Below the pieces are notes generated by a model. The model saw only the letters and a list, made by a program, of their open reading frames with translations. It did no database searches and had not been told where the DNA came from. Of a stretch of 64,000 bases of DNA, positions 18,452 to 27,263 are shown in pieces. The DNA is from CALOCY01 sp942491975 (lineage in GTDB: Bacteria > Bacteroidota > Bacteroidia > Bacteroidales > Prolixibacteraceae). The stretch is taken from positions 3,038,001 through 3,102,000 of the forward strand of contig CALOCY010000004.1 in the NCBI GenBank assembly GCA_942491975.1, read 5' to 3'. Made by a program: the position numbers and the translations under genes. Position 1 is the stretch's first letter; every line of letters starts with the position of its first letter.

Positions 18452-19675
18452 CTAATGCTTTTGAAAATTCTCAATCTCAGTAATAATTTTTTTTGCTTGG
18501 AATAACACATTTTTTTTTGAATATTCTCGTTTCAATATTGCCCTATTTTCAGCGATGTCTTCTTCAGGCAAGCCTGAAAGTGCATTTGGAGACGAATTAT
18601 TCATGAGCTGTTCTAACGAATAAATTTTTATACCAAGCCCCTTAAGATAGCTTAAAATAGTGTTTTGAGGATTCAAAAAAACCTTTGCCCCAAACCAAAT
18701 CGCTGCTAATATATTTCCAAAAGCCTGCTGCCTGTTTTGGTTCATAATGACAACATTACATGAAGCTATGATTGTATTGTATTTCTCTATAGGCATAAAT
18801 TCTTTCAATGCGTGAAACCGGTCACCAAATCTGGCAATGCCCTCCTTTTCTACTGCCTTTGCATATTTTTCATCTCCATAACTTAACGGAGCAATTATTT
18901 TTCTTCCTGTTAGTTCATTCTTAGACAATAACTCAAAAGCATCAAAGTGATTATTACTTGGGAAGCTCGAATTTCCAACAAGAATATTTTGTCCACTAAT
19001 TGTTTGTGTGTCAAGACTAATGATCTCTTCAAGAGGATAATATGTAAACCAAAGTTGCTTAGCCGTTAGTTCTAATTCACGTTCATACAATTGATACTCA
19101 TCTTTAATTGAGATAGCACAATAATTAACCATCTGAATTGCTTTTTTAATAGTTTTACTTTTCTGCAGATCAATTAATGCCATTGTTTTTATTAACAGCG
19201 AGGTATCATTTTTTATGTGCCGGTTTGTTAATTGTTGATACAACTTATTTTTAAATTCCGGAAGCATGTTATAGACCTCATAACCAAAAGGTATCCAAAT
19301 TAAAGGAATATTGATTTTCTTACAAATTTTTTTGGCAATTCTGGCATGGTTATAAATCAATGAATGAAATACGATGGCTTCATAATTGGTTAAATCTCCA
19401 ATACTTTTGAAAAAAGTTTTTGATCCAAATATTACATATTCTATTTTGACTGATTTTTCTTTTACATAGACAGGATTTTCCTGTGTAGCAGATTTAAATG
19501 TGAAAAAGGAGGAAATTTCATGTTTTGCATTTACCCTCAAATATTGAAAAAACGATGGAAAATTTTCTTTAGGTTGTTTCCATACAACATATTTATTCCT
19601 GTCAGGAGCAATGCCTTCAAAAATTTGAATCGCATTGTCAAGAAATTTATCATCTTGTGAGATGTGCAGGATCAT
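18452..19675 (-). CDS. wecF: WecF-like 4-acetamido-4,6-dideoxygalactose transferase (GT56-type)
   Basis: 407 residues. The N-terminus MILHISQDDKFLDNAIQIFE, the LIWIPFGYEVYN segment and the C-terminal half (GNSSFPSNNHFDAFELL, VVIMNQNRQQAFGNILAAIW, GAKVFLNPQNTI) resemble the enterobacterial Fuc4NAc transferase family (GT56). In enterobacteria WecF adds Fuc4NAc to the lipid-linked ManNAcA-GlcNAc disaccharide. Here the acceptor is unknown, because no wecA, wecB or wecG homologue is visible. Its start overlaps the wecE-like stop by four bases, which suggests tight coupling. Confidence 0.75.
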   Translation of the reverse strand: MILHISQDDKFLDNAIQIFEGIAPDRNKYVVWKQPKENFPSFFQYLRVNAKHEISSFFTFKSATQENPVYVKEKSVKIEYVIFGSKTFFKSIGDLTNYEAIVFHSLIYNHARIAKKICKKINIPLIWIPFGYEVYNMLPEFKNKLYQQLTNRHIKNDTSLLIKTMALIDLQKSKTIKKAIQMVNYCAISIKDEYQLYERELELTAKQLWFTYYPLEEIISLDTQTISGQNILVGNSSFPSNNHFDAFELLSKNELTGRKIIAPLSYGDEKYAKAVEKEGIARFGDRFHALKEFMPIEKYNTIIASCNVVIMNQNRQQAFGNILAAIWFGAKVFLNPQNTILSYLKGLGIKIYSLEQLMNNSSPNALSGLPEEDIAENRAILKREYSKKNVLFQAKKIITEIENFQKH

Positions 19676-20808
19676 TTATAGAAACTTAAAATATTTTCAA
19701 CCACATAAGAAATATCTTGTCCTGAAAGCTCATAATAAAGCGGTAAACGAAGCAAACAATCTTCATATTCATCGGAAAAAGAAAGATTGACTTTACCGCT
19801 GTATTTTTTATAAAAAGGACTTTTGTGCAGACTTTGATAATGGAATACTGTCATCACATTTTTCTTTTTCATGTACTGAATTAAAGCCCCTCTTTCATCA
19901 ATATTGCGACAGATAATGTAAAACATATGTCCATTATTTGTTGAATAGGCATCAATTTTGGGGAGCTTCATTTTATGCTGATTTTCCAATATTTTAAGAT
20001 TTTCATTATAAAATTCCCATATCTTTTTACGTTTCTGTTGAATTTCATTCAAATTTTCAATTTGAGCATACAAAAATGCAGCTAGCAAGTCAGATGGTAA
20101 AAATGAAGACCCGATATCAACCCAGCCATATTTATCAATTTCTCCCCTGAAAAAACTAGCCCTGTTGGTTCCTTTTTCCCAGATTATTTCTGCCCGTTCA
20201 ATAAATCTATCATCATTTATTGCTAATAACCCGCCCTCTCCACATTGAATGTTTTTTGTTTCATGAAAAGAGAAGCAAGCCAGATGCCCTATGCTGCCAA
20301 GAGGTTGGTTATAATAGTAGGAATCAATGGCCTGAGCAGCATCTTCAACTACAAACAGGTTGTGTTTTTGTGCAATAGCACTAATTTTTTTCATATCACA
20401 AGCAATGCCGGCATAATGCACAACCACAATGGCCTTTGACCTTGGAGTAATTAATGCCTCAATTTTATTAGCATCAATATTGGGATTGTGCGGGCAACTA
20501 TCAACGAAAATAATCTTAGCCCCCTGCCTTACAAAAGCTAAGGCCGTTGAAACAAATGTAAAAGAAGGCATAATAATTTCATCTCCGGATTTAATATCCA
20601 ATAGCATTGCAGCCATTTCAAGTGCATCGGTACAGGATGTAGTTAACAGGCATTTCTTAAAGCCCCACCTGTTTGTAAAATGATCTTGACATTTTCGGGT
20701 AAAATTACCGTTCCCGGAAACATGTCCTGAAGCAACCGCCTGCTCAATATAAGTGGTTTCTTTCCCGGTAAAGTAAGGTTTATTAAATGGAATTAACTCC
20801 TTCCTCAT
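19672..20808 (-). CDS. wecE: dTDP-4-amino-4,6-dideoxygalactose transaminase (WecE/RffA)
   Basis: A 378-residue PLP enzyme of the sugar aminotransferase (DegT/DnrJ/EryC1) family. The sequence runs nearly parallel to E. coli WecE: LIPFNKPYFTGKE, SGNGNFTRKCQ, LLTTSCTDALEMAAMLLDI, VVEDAAQAIDSYY, CFSFHETKN with the PLP lysine at 185, EKGTNRASFFRGEIDKYGW. It makes dTDP-Fuc4N from the 4-keto-6-deoxyglucose nucleotide. The keto precursor enzymes RmlA and RmlB are not in the window and must be supplied from elsewhere. First gene of the wecE-wecF-wecD operon. Confidence 0.9.
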   Translation of the reverse strand: MRKELIPFNKPYFTGKETTYIEQAVASGHVSGNGNFTRKCQDHFTNRWGFKKCLLTTSCTDALEMAAMLLDIKSGDEIIMPSFTFVSTALAFVRQGAKIIFVDSCPHNPNIDANKIEALITPRSKAIVVVHYAGIACDMKKISAIAQKHNLFVVEDAAQAIDSYYYNQPLGSIGHLACFSFHETKNIQCGEGGLLAINDDRFIERAEIIWEKGTNRASFFRGEIDKYGWVDIGSSFLPSDLLAAFLYAQIENLNEIQQKRKKIWEFYNENLKILENQHKMKLPKIDAYSTNNGHMFYIICRNIDERGALIQYMKKKNVMTVFHYQSLHKSPFYKKYSGKVNLSFSDEYEDCLLRLPLYYELSGQDISYVVENILSFYK

Positions 20809-20882
20809 CTTTTTCTCTCTTGAATTCTTCCTAAATGTAACTTAAGCTACCAAATTTAAGAATTATTACAAAAGGTATCTGC

Positions 20883-22163
20883 TTATTTTTTTATAATAAC
20901 CTCACTTATTCCCATTGCAAGGCTCCTGCGGGAAAAATCGTTAAGGTTTGGTGATGGTTTGTTGTCTCTTTTTTGTGCCAACACGTGCTTTAAAAACGAG
21001 TAAATCTCTGCCGGTTTTGCCGGCTCAAAGGCTTCTCCTCCGGCAACTTTTTTAAGAATGGCACTTATGTCGCCATTTTCAGGGCCCAATGCCAATACCG
21101 GGACACCGGTGGCCAGGTATTCAAACAGCTTGCCCGGGACAATGCCTTCGTTGTTTGCTACATCCGGGATAACCAATAGCAATATATCCGAGTCAATCAG
21201 GTAACGAACAAGTTTGTCGTGTTTCACATAGTCGATTATTTCCAGGTTTTCGCCCAGTCCGGCCTTTTTAAACCCCTCGATCTGTGCAGCACTTATTTTT
21301 CCGACAAACCGGATCAGTAGTTTCTGTTTTATTGATGTTGGGAATTGGACAAGGGACTCAATAAATCCCTGCAAATTGTAGCTGTCGGCTATGGTGCCCC
21401 CATACGTAATCACATACCTATCGGTAGTCGTTTTCGGGGCAGGTACAATATCGCTTTCATCAAAACCATTGTAAACGATGGCTATTTTATTTTTAATTTT
21501 TGGACAATAGCCTGCAAACATATCCTTAAACCCCCGGCTTACGGTAACAATCTGATCAGCACTTTTTAGCACCTTCAATTCCATTTTTTTATTGATCTTT
21601 TTTGCCAAAAGTGTTTGTGCCAACATGTTATTGTAGTAGATATTCGTCCACGGATCACGCAGGTCGGCAATCCAGCGTATCCCCAACTGCTTTTTCAGTT
21701 TCAGCCCAATCAGTTGGGTGGAGTGAGGAGGACTGGTAGTAATGACGGTATCAATCTGATAGGTTCTGATCAGTTCTTTAGCTTTTTGTAAGGCATATTT
21801 ATTCCAACCCCTGCGCGGATCGGGAAAGAAGAAGTTGCCCCGGATAAAACGGCTTATCTTTTGGAGCAGAGAGGGATTTGATTCATTGGCAAACCCCCCG
21901 TAAGGAATCTCTTTTGACCGGGTAATTTTTTTGTAAAGGTTATACACCTCAACGCTTTTCGTCCTGAAGACCTTGCAATCAGTTGCCACTTCGTTGAGCA
22001 GGCTTTCATCACGTTGGGCATAACTCGCATAATCGAGGTCTACTGTCAGAACAACAGGCTCAATATTAAATTTAGGCAGGTATTTGGCAAACTTCAACCA
22101 CCGTTGTACCCCGGCTCCGCCACTTGGCGGCCAATAGTAGGTGATGATGAGTACTTTTTTCAT
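20883..22163 (-). CDS. glycosyltransferase family 4, copy A of tandem pair
   Basis: 426 residues with the GT4 layout: N-terminal Rossmann domain (ITYYWPPSGGAGVQRW), a central TTSPPHSTQLIG and ADLRDPWT segment, then the C-terminal nucleotide-sugar domain with VITYGGTIADSYN, VGKISAAQIE, and the EGIVPGKLFEYLATG motif carrying the EX7E-type acidic residues. The donor and acceptor are unknown. It is followed by the wecE operon on the same strand and preceded by a close paralogue, from which it differs at perhaps a fifth to a quarter of positions. It keeps the family-conserved ADLRDPW and YNGFD residues. Confidence 0.88.
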   Translation of the reverse strand: MKKVLIITYYWPPSGGAGVQRWLKFAKYLPKFNIEPVVLTVDLDYASYAQRDESLLNEVATDCKVFRTKSVEVYNLYKKITRSKEIPYGGFANESNPSLLQKISRFIRGNFFFPDPRRGWNKYALQKAKELIRTYQIDTVITTSPPHSTQLIGLKLKKQLGIRWIADLRDPWTNIYYNNMLAQTLLAKKINKKMELKVLKSADQIVTVSRGFKDMFAGYCPKIKNKIAIVYNGFDESDIVPAPKTTTDRYVITYGGTIADSYNLQGFIESLVQFPTSIKQKLLIRFVGKISAAQIEGFKKAGLGENLEIIDYVKHDKLVRYLIDSDILLLVIPDVANNEGIVPGKLFEYLATGVPVLALGPENGDISAILKKVAGGEAFEPAKPAEIYSFLKHVLAQKRDNKPSPNLNDFSRRSLAMGISEVIIKK

Positions 22164-22275
22164 ACCTGGGTGTCGGTTGTGTTATAAAATTAGCATTGTA
22201 TATAGTACTCAAAGTTAAAAAAGGGATGGCAGATTCCTATTAACGCGGCTTAAAAAAATAGAACGGAAAATTTCT

Positions 22276-23565
22276 TCATCCTGTTGTCTTGTTTGTAATA
22301 ATAGTGTTCAGTTGTGTTGTGAGGTTGCGGCGGGAAAATTTATTGAGATTTGGTGACGGGGTATTGCCTTTTTTTTGCAACAGCAGGTGTTTCAGAGAAG
22401 AACAAATTTCTGATGATTTTTCAGGTTCGAAAATCGCTCCCCCATCACATTTTTTTAGAATAGATGCCACATCTCCCTTTTCAGTCCCCACTGCCAATAC
22501 CGGAATACCGGTGGCCAGGTATTCAAACAGTTTGCCCGGGATAATACCTTCATTATTTACCACATCAGGGATAACCAATAATAGTATATCCGAGTCAGTC
22601 AGATAGCCAATGAGTTTTTTGTGTTCTACATAATCGATTACTTGCAGGTTTTTATCCAATCCGGTTTTTTTAAACTTTTCAATTTGACCGGCACTTATTT
22701 TTCCGACAAACCGAATAAGTAGTTGTTGTTTTATTGATTTTGGCAATTGAACAAGCGCATTAATAAATCCCTGCAAATTGTAGCTGTCGGCTATTGTGCC
22801 CCCATACGTAATCACATATTTATCTGTAGTTGTTTTCGGAGCAGGTACAATGTCGCTTTCATCAAAACCACTGTAAATGACCGCTATTTTATTTTCAATC
22901 TCCGGACAATAACCTGTAAATAGTTTTTTAAACCCCTGGCTTACGGTAATAATCTGATCAGCATTTTTCAACACCCTTCGCTCCATATTTTTATTGATCC
23001 TTCGGGCCAGTGGTGTTTGCAATAGCAGGCTATTGTAGTAGATCTCCGTCCACGGATCACACAAGTCGGCAATCCATCGTATCCCCAACTGTTTTTTTAG
23101 TTTTAATCCAATTAGTTGGGTGGAATGGGGAGGACTGGTGGTGATAACCGTATCAATCTGATAAGTTCTGATCAGCTTCTTGGCTTTTCGTATGGCATAC
23201 TTATTCCACCTTTTGCGTGGATCGGGCAAAAAGAAGTTTCCCCGGATAAAGCGGCTTATCTTTTGGAGCAGGGAGGGGTTCGATTCGTTGGCAAACCCTC
23301 CGTAAGGAATCTCTTTTGACCGGGTAATTTTTTTGTAAAGGTCATACACCTCAACGCTTTTTGTCCTGAAAACCTTGCAGTCAGATGCCACCTCACCAAA
23401 GAGGCTCTCATCATATTGAGCGTAGCTCGCATAGTCGGGGTCTACTGTTAGAATAACAGGCTCAACATTAAATTCAGGTAGGTATTTGGCAAACTTCAAC
23501 CAGCGTTGTACCCCGGCACCACCGCTTGGTGGCCAATAATAAGTGATGATGAGTACTTTTTTCAT
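22276..23565 (-). CDS. glycosyltransferase family 4, copy B of tandem pair
   Basis: 429 residues, aligned end to end with the next gene (20883-22163), with long identical stretches and an estimated 75-80% identity. The motifs are as in copy A with two changes at positions normally conserved in this family: ADLRDPW is ADLCDPW (an Arg to Cys change from one C-to-T transition) and YNGFD is YSGFD. Either the acceptor or donor site has drifted or the copy is weakened. The two genes are separated by 112 bases. It is the farthest upstream gene of the leftward glycan operon. Confidence 0.87.
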   Translation of the reverse strand: MKKVLIITYYWPPSGGAGVQRWLKFAKYLPEFNVEPVILTVDPDYASYAQYDESLFGEVASDCKVFRTKSVEVYDLYKKITRSKEIPYGGFANESNPSLLQKISRFIRGNFFLPDPRKRWNKYAIRKAKKLIRTYQIDTVITTSPPHSTQLIGLKLKKQLGIRWIADLCDPWTEIYYNSLLLQTPLARRINKNMERRVLKNADQIITVSQGFKKLFTGYCPEIENKIAVIYSGFDESDIVPAPKTTTDKYVITYGGTIADSYNLQGFINALVQLPKSIKQQLLIRFVGKISAGQIEKFKKTGLDKNLQVIDYVEHKKLIGYLTDSDILLLVIPDVVNNEGIIPGKLFEYLATGIPVLAVGTEKGDVASILKKCDGGAIFEPEKSSEICSSLKHLLLQKKGNTPSPNLNKFSRRNLTTQLNTIITNKTTG

Positions 23566-23861
23566 GCCCGGTTATCCGGTGGTTTTGTAAAAATGACAAG
23601 TGTAATTCTGATTCATCAAAATTAACAAAAATCTTAAGAAAGCATGTGGATCAGGATTCTTCAGATTATCGTATTTTATATGATCATCAGCTTTTACAAA
23701 CCGGGAGGAATGCTTATTTTTGTTATATCAATTAAGTTTCAAGGCACTTATTCCATTTTTTATCGTATAATAAGGATGTTAAATTCATTGGTTTACATGA
23801 ATTACAACATTTTTTGAATTGTAATTGGCATTAAAATCATCAATCCAAATATTCTGCATAA
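23566..23861. other. intergenic, about 296 bp, no gene seen
   Basis: AT-rich divergent region between the leftward glycosyltransferase operon and the rightward GH32 gene. It should hold both promoters, but I could not find a well-spaced TTTG...TAnnTTTG pair with confidence. No open frame, tRNA or strong hairpin is visible. Confidence 0.5.
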
Positions 23862-25301
23862 ATGAGAAAATTATTGTTTGTATCGTTGTTCCTTATAACC
23901 ATTAATGCTTTTGCTGTTAAACCGGAACAAAAATTTAATGAGAAATACCGTCCGCAGTTTCATTTTACTGCTCCCCAAAATTGGATCAATAACCCTTGCG
24001 GGCTTGTGAAAACCGGAGATCTGTATCATCTTTATTTTCAGCATAACCCAAGCGGGAATAACTGTTCAAACATCCATTGGGGACATGCCGTGAGCAAAGA
24101 CCTCGTGCATTGGGAGTTGATGCCTGTGGTCCTTTCGCCTGCAAAGGAAGGGGAAGATAAAAACGGAAATCCCTGGCCGGGAACGGTAATGAAAGATATC
24201 AATAAGCAATTTTCTGATGGGAATGCACTGCTTGCACTGTATACCCGTTATGGTGAAGGACAGTTTTTGGCGATCAGTAATGATGATGGAAAAACATGGC
24301 GTGAATTTGAGGGCAACCCGGTAATGCCTGTTGTAAAGAAAGAGGACAGGCATGATCCCAGGGTATTCTGGCATGCCCAAACCAGCAAATGGGTAATGGT
24401 TATTTACCGTGAGCCGAATGGAAATGATGCTGAAAAGGGATTCTCCATATACAACTCTGACGATCTGAAGGAGTGGGCATTTAAAAGTCATATCCCCGGA
24501 TTTTATGAAAGCCCCGATCTGTTTGAGTTACCGGTAAACAATCGGCAGAATGATACCCGTTGGGTGCTGTTGGGTGCTGACGGGTCGTATAAAATTGGCG
24601 ATTTCGATGGTGAAAAATTTACGCCCGAGACACCCTTTATTCAATCTGATTATGGCAAGAACTATTATGCCGGATCTACCTGGAAATTTGTTGAGGATGA
24701 TGAGCGAAGAGTTATTCAGATTGCATGGATGCGCAGTGCCGAATATCCCGAAATGCCATTTAGCGGGCAATTGACTTTTCCTGTTGAACTTTCCCTTGAG
24801 CGTTTTACCGAAGGAATCCGTTTGGTGAAAAAACCTGTAAAGCAGATTGAATTACTTCACAATAAAGGGTTTGACTGGGAAGATAAGCAGATCTATCCGG
24901 GGGTAAATCAAAATATTGTAAAAAAGGTTGATGGTGATTGCCTGCATATAAAAGGTGTTTTTGACCTGAAAACATGTGATAACTTTGGGTTTTTGCTACG
25001 AAAAGGCAAAAAGGAAACCGGACTTGAACTCTATTATTCTGTAAAGAAAGGAGTTTTGTTTGTAATGGGGCAAAATGCACCGTTGAAAGCACGTGATGGA
25101 AAAATAAGCTTGGAAATTCTTGTTGACCGTACATCGGTTGAGGTATTTGCGAATGATGGTCAGTGTGTGTTGAGTTCATGTTATACATCAGATCCGGAAA
25201 ATGATAAGATACAACTCTTTACAATTGGAGGAGAGATTGTAGTTGATAACCTTGAAGTATACACGCTAAAATCGATGTATGAGCCTGAAGATGAAAAATA
25301 G
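23862..25301 (+). CDS. GH32 family protein with altered catalytic residues
   Basis: 479 residues with a signal peptide (1-18). Levanase/fructosidase architecture: a five-bladed propeller (about 28-310) and a C-terminal beta-sandwich ending in DRTSVEVFANDG. The N-terminal motif that is normally WMNDPNG reads WINNPCG (41-47). The catalytic nucleophile Asp is therefore Asn44, encoded by AAC. The transition-state stabilising RDP motif reads HDP (164-166). The acid/base motif ECP reads ESP, with Glu216 kept. A normal double-displacement fructosidase is not expected. It may be a binding protein, an enzyme with a different mechanism, or an inactive paralogue. No SusC/SusD partners are adjacent. Confidence 0.85.
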   Translation: MRKLLFVSLFLITINAFAVKPEQKFNEKYRPQFHFTAPQNWINNPCGLVKTGDLYHLYFQHNPSGNNCSNIHWGHAVSKDLVHWELMPVVLSPAKEGEDKNGNPWPGTVMKDINKQFSDGNALLALYTRYGEGQFLAISNDDGKTWREFEGNPVMPVVKKEDRHDPRVFWHAQTSKWVMVIYREPNGNDAEKGFSIYNSDDLKEWAFKSHIPGFYESPDLFELPVNNRQNDTRWVLLGADGSYKIGDFDGEKFTPETPFIQSDYGKNYYAGSTWKFVEDDERRVIQIAWMRSAEYPEMPFSGQLTFPVELSLERFTEGIRLVKKPVKQIELLHNKGFDWEDKQIYPGVNQNIVKKVDGDCLHIKGVFDLKTCDNFGFLLRKGKKETGLELYYSVKKGVLFVMGQNAPLKARDGKISLEILVDRTSVEVFANDGQCVLSSCYTSDPENDKIQLFTIGGEIVVDNLEVYTLKSMYEPEDEK

Positions 25302-25461
25302 GTGTTCCCGGTGATGTTTATCATACTTGATTGCTGCTTTAGCCAAAAACTGATAAAAGTTATACCTGTTAACTATTTTTTGATGTAATTTGCCTGAAAA
25401 ACAGAGGGGACCTATAATTCTCATTATGAGTTATGTCAGATTATTAAAATATTCTTAACTG

Positions 25462-26490
25462 ATGAAAGCAATTGTAAAAAGCAGGCCTGAAAAAGGGCTT
25501 TGGATGGAAGACGTTCCGGAACCTAAGGTTGGAGTAAATGATGTACTGATAAAAGTTACAAAATCGGCTATATGCGGGACAGATCTACACATCTACAAGT
25601 GGGACGAATGGGCACAAAAAACCATAAAAACGCCCATGACCATTGGGCATGAATATGTGGGTGTTGTTGCCGAAATCGGAGATGAAGTAACCAGTGTAAA
25701 GATTGGTGAACGTGTTACTGCAGAAGGGCATATTGCCTGTGGCCATTGCCGTAACTGTCGCAGAGGGCGTATGCATATTTGCGACCATACCGTTGGTATT
25801 GGTGTAAACCGTGATGGAGGATTTGCCGAATATGTATCGGTTCCGGCAACCAATGTGATGAAGATTGACAAACGCATTCCGGATGAGATTGTTTCAATTA
25901 TGGATCCGTTGGGTAATGCAGCACATACGGCACTGTCGTTTCCATTAATTGGTGAAGATGTATTGATTACCGGGGCAGGTGGCCCTATTGGATGTATGGC
26001 TGTAGCCATATGTAAGTTTGTTGGTGCCCGTTATGTAGTGGGTAGCGACCTCAGCAAATATCGCCGACATCTGGCGCGTAGAATGGGAGCAACAAAGGTC
26101 ATTGATCCTGTAAATGATAGTATTGCTGATGCTATGAAACGCATGCAGATGGTAGGGGGATTTGATGTAGGGCTGGAGGTTTCAGGATCACCAGCTGCAT
26201 TTAATGATATGCTTGATCATATGTACAATGGGGGGAAAATATCGTTGTTGGGCATTTTGCCATCAACTACACAAATCAATTGGGATAAAGTTATTTTTAA
26301 GGGATTGACTCTTAAAGGGATATATGGCCGTGAGATGTACGAAACATGGTATCATATGGAGCAAATGCTGCTTTCCGGCCTGGATGTAAGCCCTGTAATT
26401 ACCCATCGCTTTGATGCCGGGGATTTTCAAAAAGGATTTGATGTAATGGAAGAGGGAAATTGTGGCAAAGTGATTTTGAATTGGGATTAA
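25462..26490 (+). CDS. tdh: L-threonine 3-dehydrogenase
   Basis: Oxidises L-threonine with NAD to 2-amino-3-ketobutyrate, the first step to glycine and acetyl-CoA; cytosolic zinc enzyme of the medium-chain dehydrogenase family. 342 residues, colinear with E. coli Tdh. Catalytic zinc ligands lie in ICGTDLHIY (Cys38) and GHEYVG. The structural zinc site is CGHCRNCRRGRMHIC. The NAD-binding turn is GAGGPIG, one Gly longer than in E. coli. The C-terminal half keeps KGIYGREMYETWY and FQKGFDVM. The partner ligase kbl is not adjacent. The gene ends just before a good terminator. Confidence 0.93.
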   Translation: MKAIVKSRPEKGLWMEDVPEPKVGVNDVLIKVTKSAICGTDLHIYKWDEWAQKTIKTPMTIGHEYVGVVAEIGDEVTSVKIGERVTAEGHIACGHCRNCRRGRMHICDHTVGIGVNRDGGFAEYVSVPATNVMKIDKRIPDEIVSIMDPLGNAAHTALSFPLIGEDVLITGAGGPIGCMAVAICKFVGARYVVGSDLSKYRRHLARRMGATKVIDPVNDSIADAMKRMQMVGGFDVGLEVSGSPAAFNDMLDHMYNGGKISLLGILPSTTQINWDKVIFKGLTLKGIYGREMYETWYHMEQMLLSGLDVSPVITHRFDAGDFQKGFDVMEEGNCGKVILNWD

Positions 26491-26518
26491 CATTAATGGT
26501 TTTTATGATAGATTTTGG

Positions 26519-26545
26519 GGCCTGCATTTGCAGGTCTTTTTGTTT
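26519..26545 (+). terminator. intrinsic terminator of tdh
   Basis: CCTGC (26521-26525) pairs with GCAGG (26530-26534) around ATTT. The run TCTTTTTGTTT follows. Located 30 bases after the tdh stop. Confidence 0.7.
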
Positions 26546-26557
26546 ATTCGTTTGCAC

Positions 26558-26585
26558 AAAAAAAGCCTGTCGTATTGTAACAGGC
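26558..26585 (-). terminator. intrinsic terminator of pyrH-frr
   Basis: On the minus strand GCCTGT (complement of 26580-26585) pairs with ACAGGC (complement of 26565-26570), followed by seven T (26558-26564). It lies 27 bases past the frr stop and back to back with the tdh terminator. Confidence 0.8.
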
Positions 26586-26612
26586 CATATCAAATAGATT
26601 ATTAATAGTCAT

Positions 26613-27176
26613 CTAAACGGTCATAATCTCTTTCTCTTTCTCTTTTAACATTTCATCTACTTTCTTTCCGTATTCGTTGGTAAGTTCCTGAACTTCATGC
26701 TCAGCATCTTTTTCAAGGTCTTCGGAAAGCCCTTCTTTCAATAATTTTTTCAGGTTATCGTTGGCATCTTTTCGAATCGAACGGATGCTGATTTTTGCAT
26801 TTTCCCCCTCTTTGCCTACCTGTTTGGCCAGGTCACGGCGTCGCTCTTCGGTAAGCGGGGGAATATTAATACGAATAATCTCTCCGTTATTGTCAGGGTT
26901 AAATCCCAGGTTAGAATTGATAATGGCTCTTTCAATATCTGTAATTAATGTTTTTTCCCAAGGCTGAATGGCAATAGTTTTTGCATCAGGTGTTGATACA
27001 TTTGATACCTGGTTCAGAGGTGTCATATTTCCATAATAATCAATCATAACACCGTCCAGCATGCGCGGATTTGCTTTTCCTGCACGAATATGTATCAACT
27101 CATTGTCAAGGTGGTTAATGGTCGACTCCATTTTTTCTTTGGCGTGATCAATAATAAAACTTACTTCTTCATTCAT
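26613..27176 (-). CDS. frr: ribosome recycling factor
   Basis: Splits post-termination ribosomes together with EF-G. 187 residues, normal length. Recognisable segments are AKEKMESTINHLDNEL, HIRAGKANPRMLDGV, YYGNMTPLNQVSNVSTPD, the IQPWEK turn, and EERRRDLAKQVGKEGENAKISIR. It is the second gene of the leftward pyrH-frr operon, 87 bases after pyrH, an order kept in most bacteria. Confidence 0.97.
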   Translation of the reverse strand: MNEEVSFIIDHAKEKMESTINHLDNELIHIRAGKANPRMLDGVMIDYYGNMTPLNQVSNVSTPDAKTIAIQPWEKTLITDIERAIINSNLGFNPDNNGEIIRINIPPLTEERRRDLAKQVGKEGENAKISIRSIRKDANDNLKKLLKEGLSEDLEKDAEHEVQELTNEYGKKVDEMLKEKEKEIMTV

Positions 27177-27263
27177 AACATTATCAATTTCGGGATTTCT
27201 GATTTAAACAAATTTAGGAAAATTTAAGTAATATCAAAATTCACGATGCCCTGTTTTTGTCAA

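Noticed and set aside
24066..24491. 141-codon minus-strand frame inside the GH32 gene
   Set aside because: It lies wholly opposite a well-supported gene and shows no domain; typical antisense shadow.
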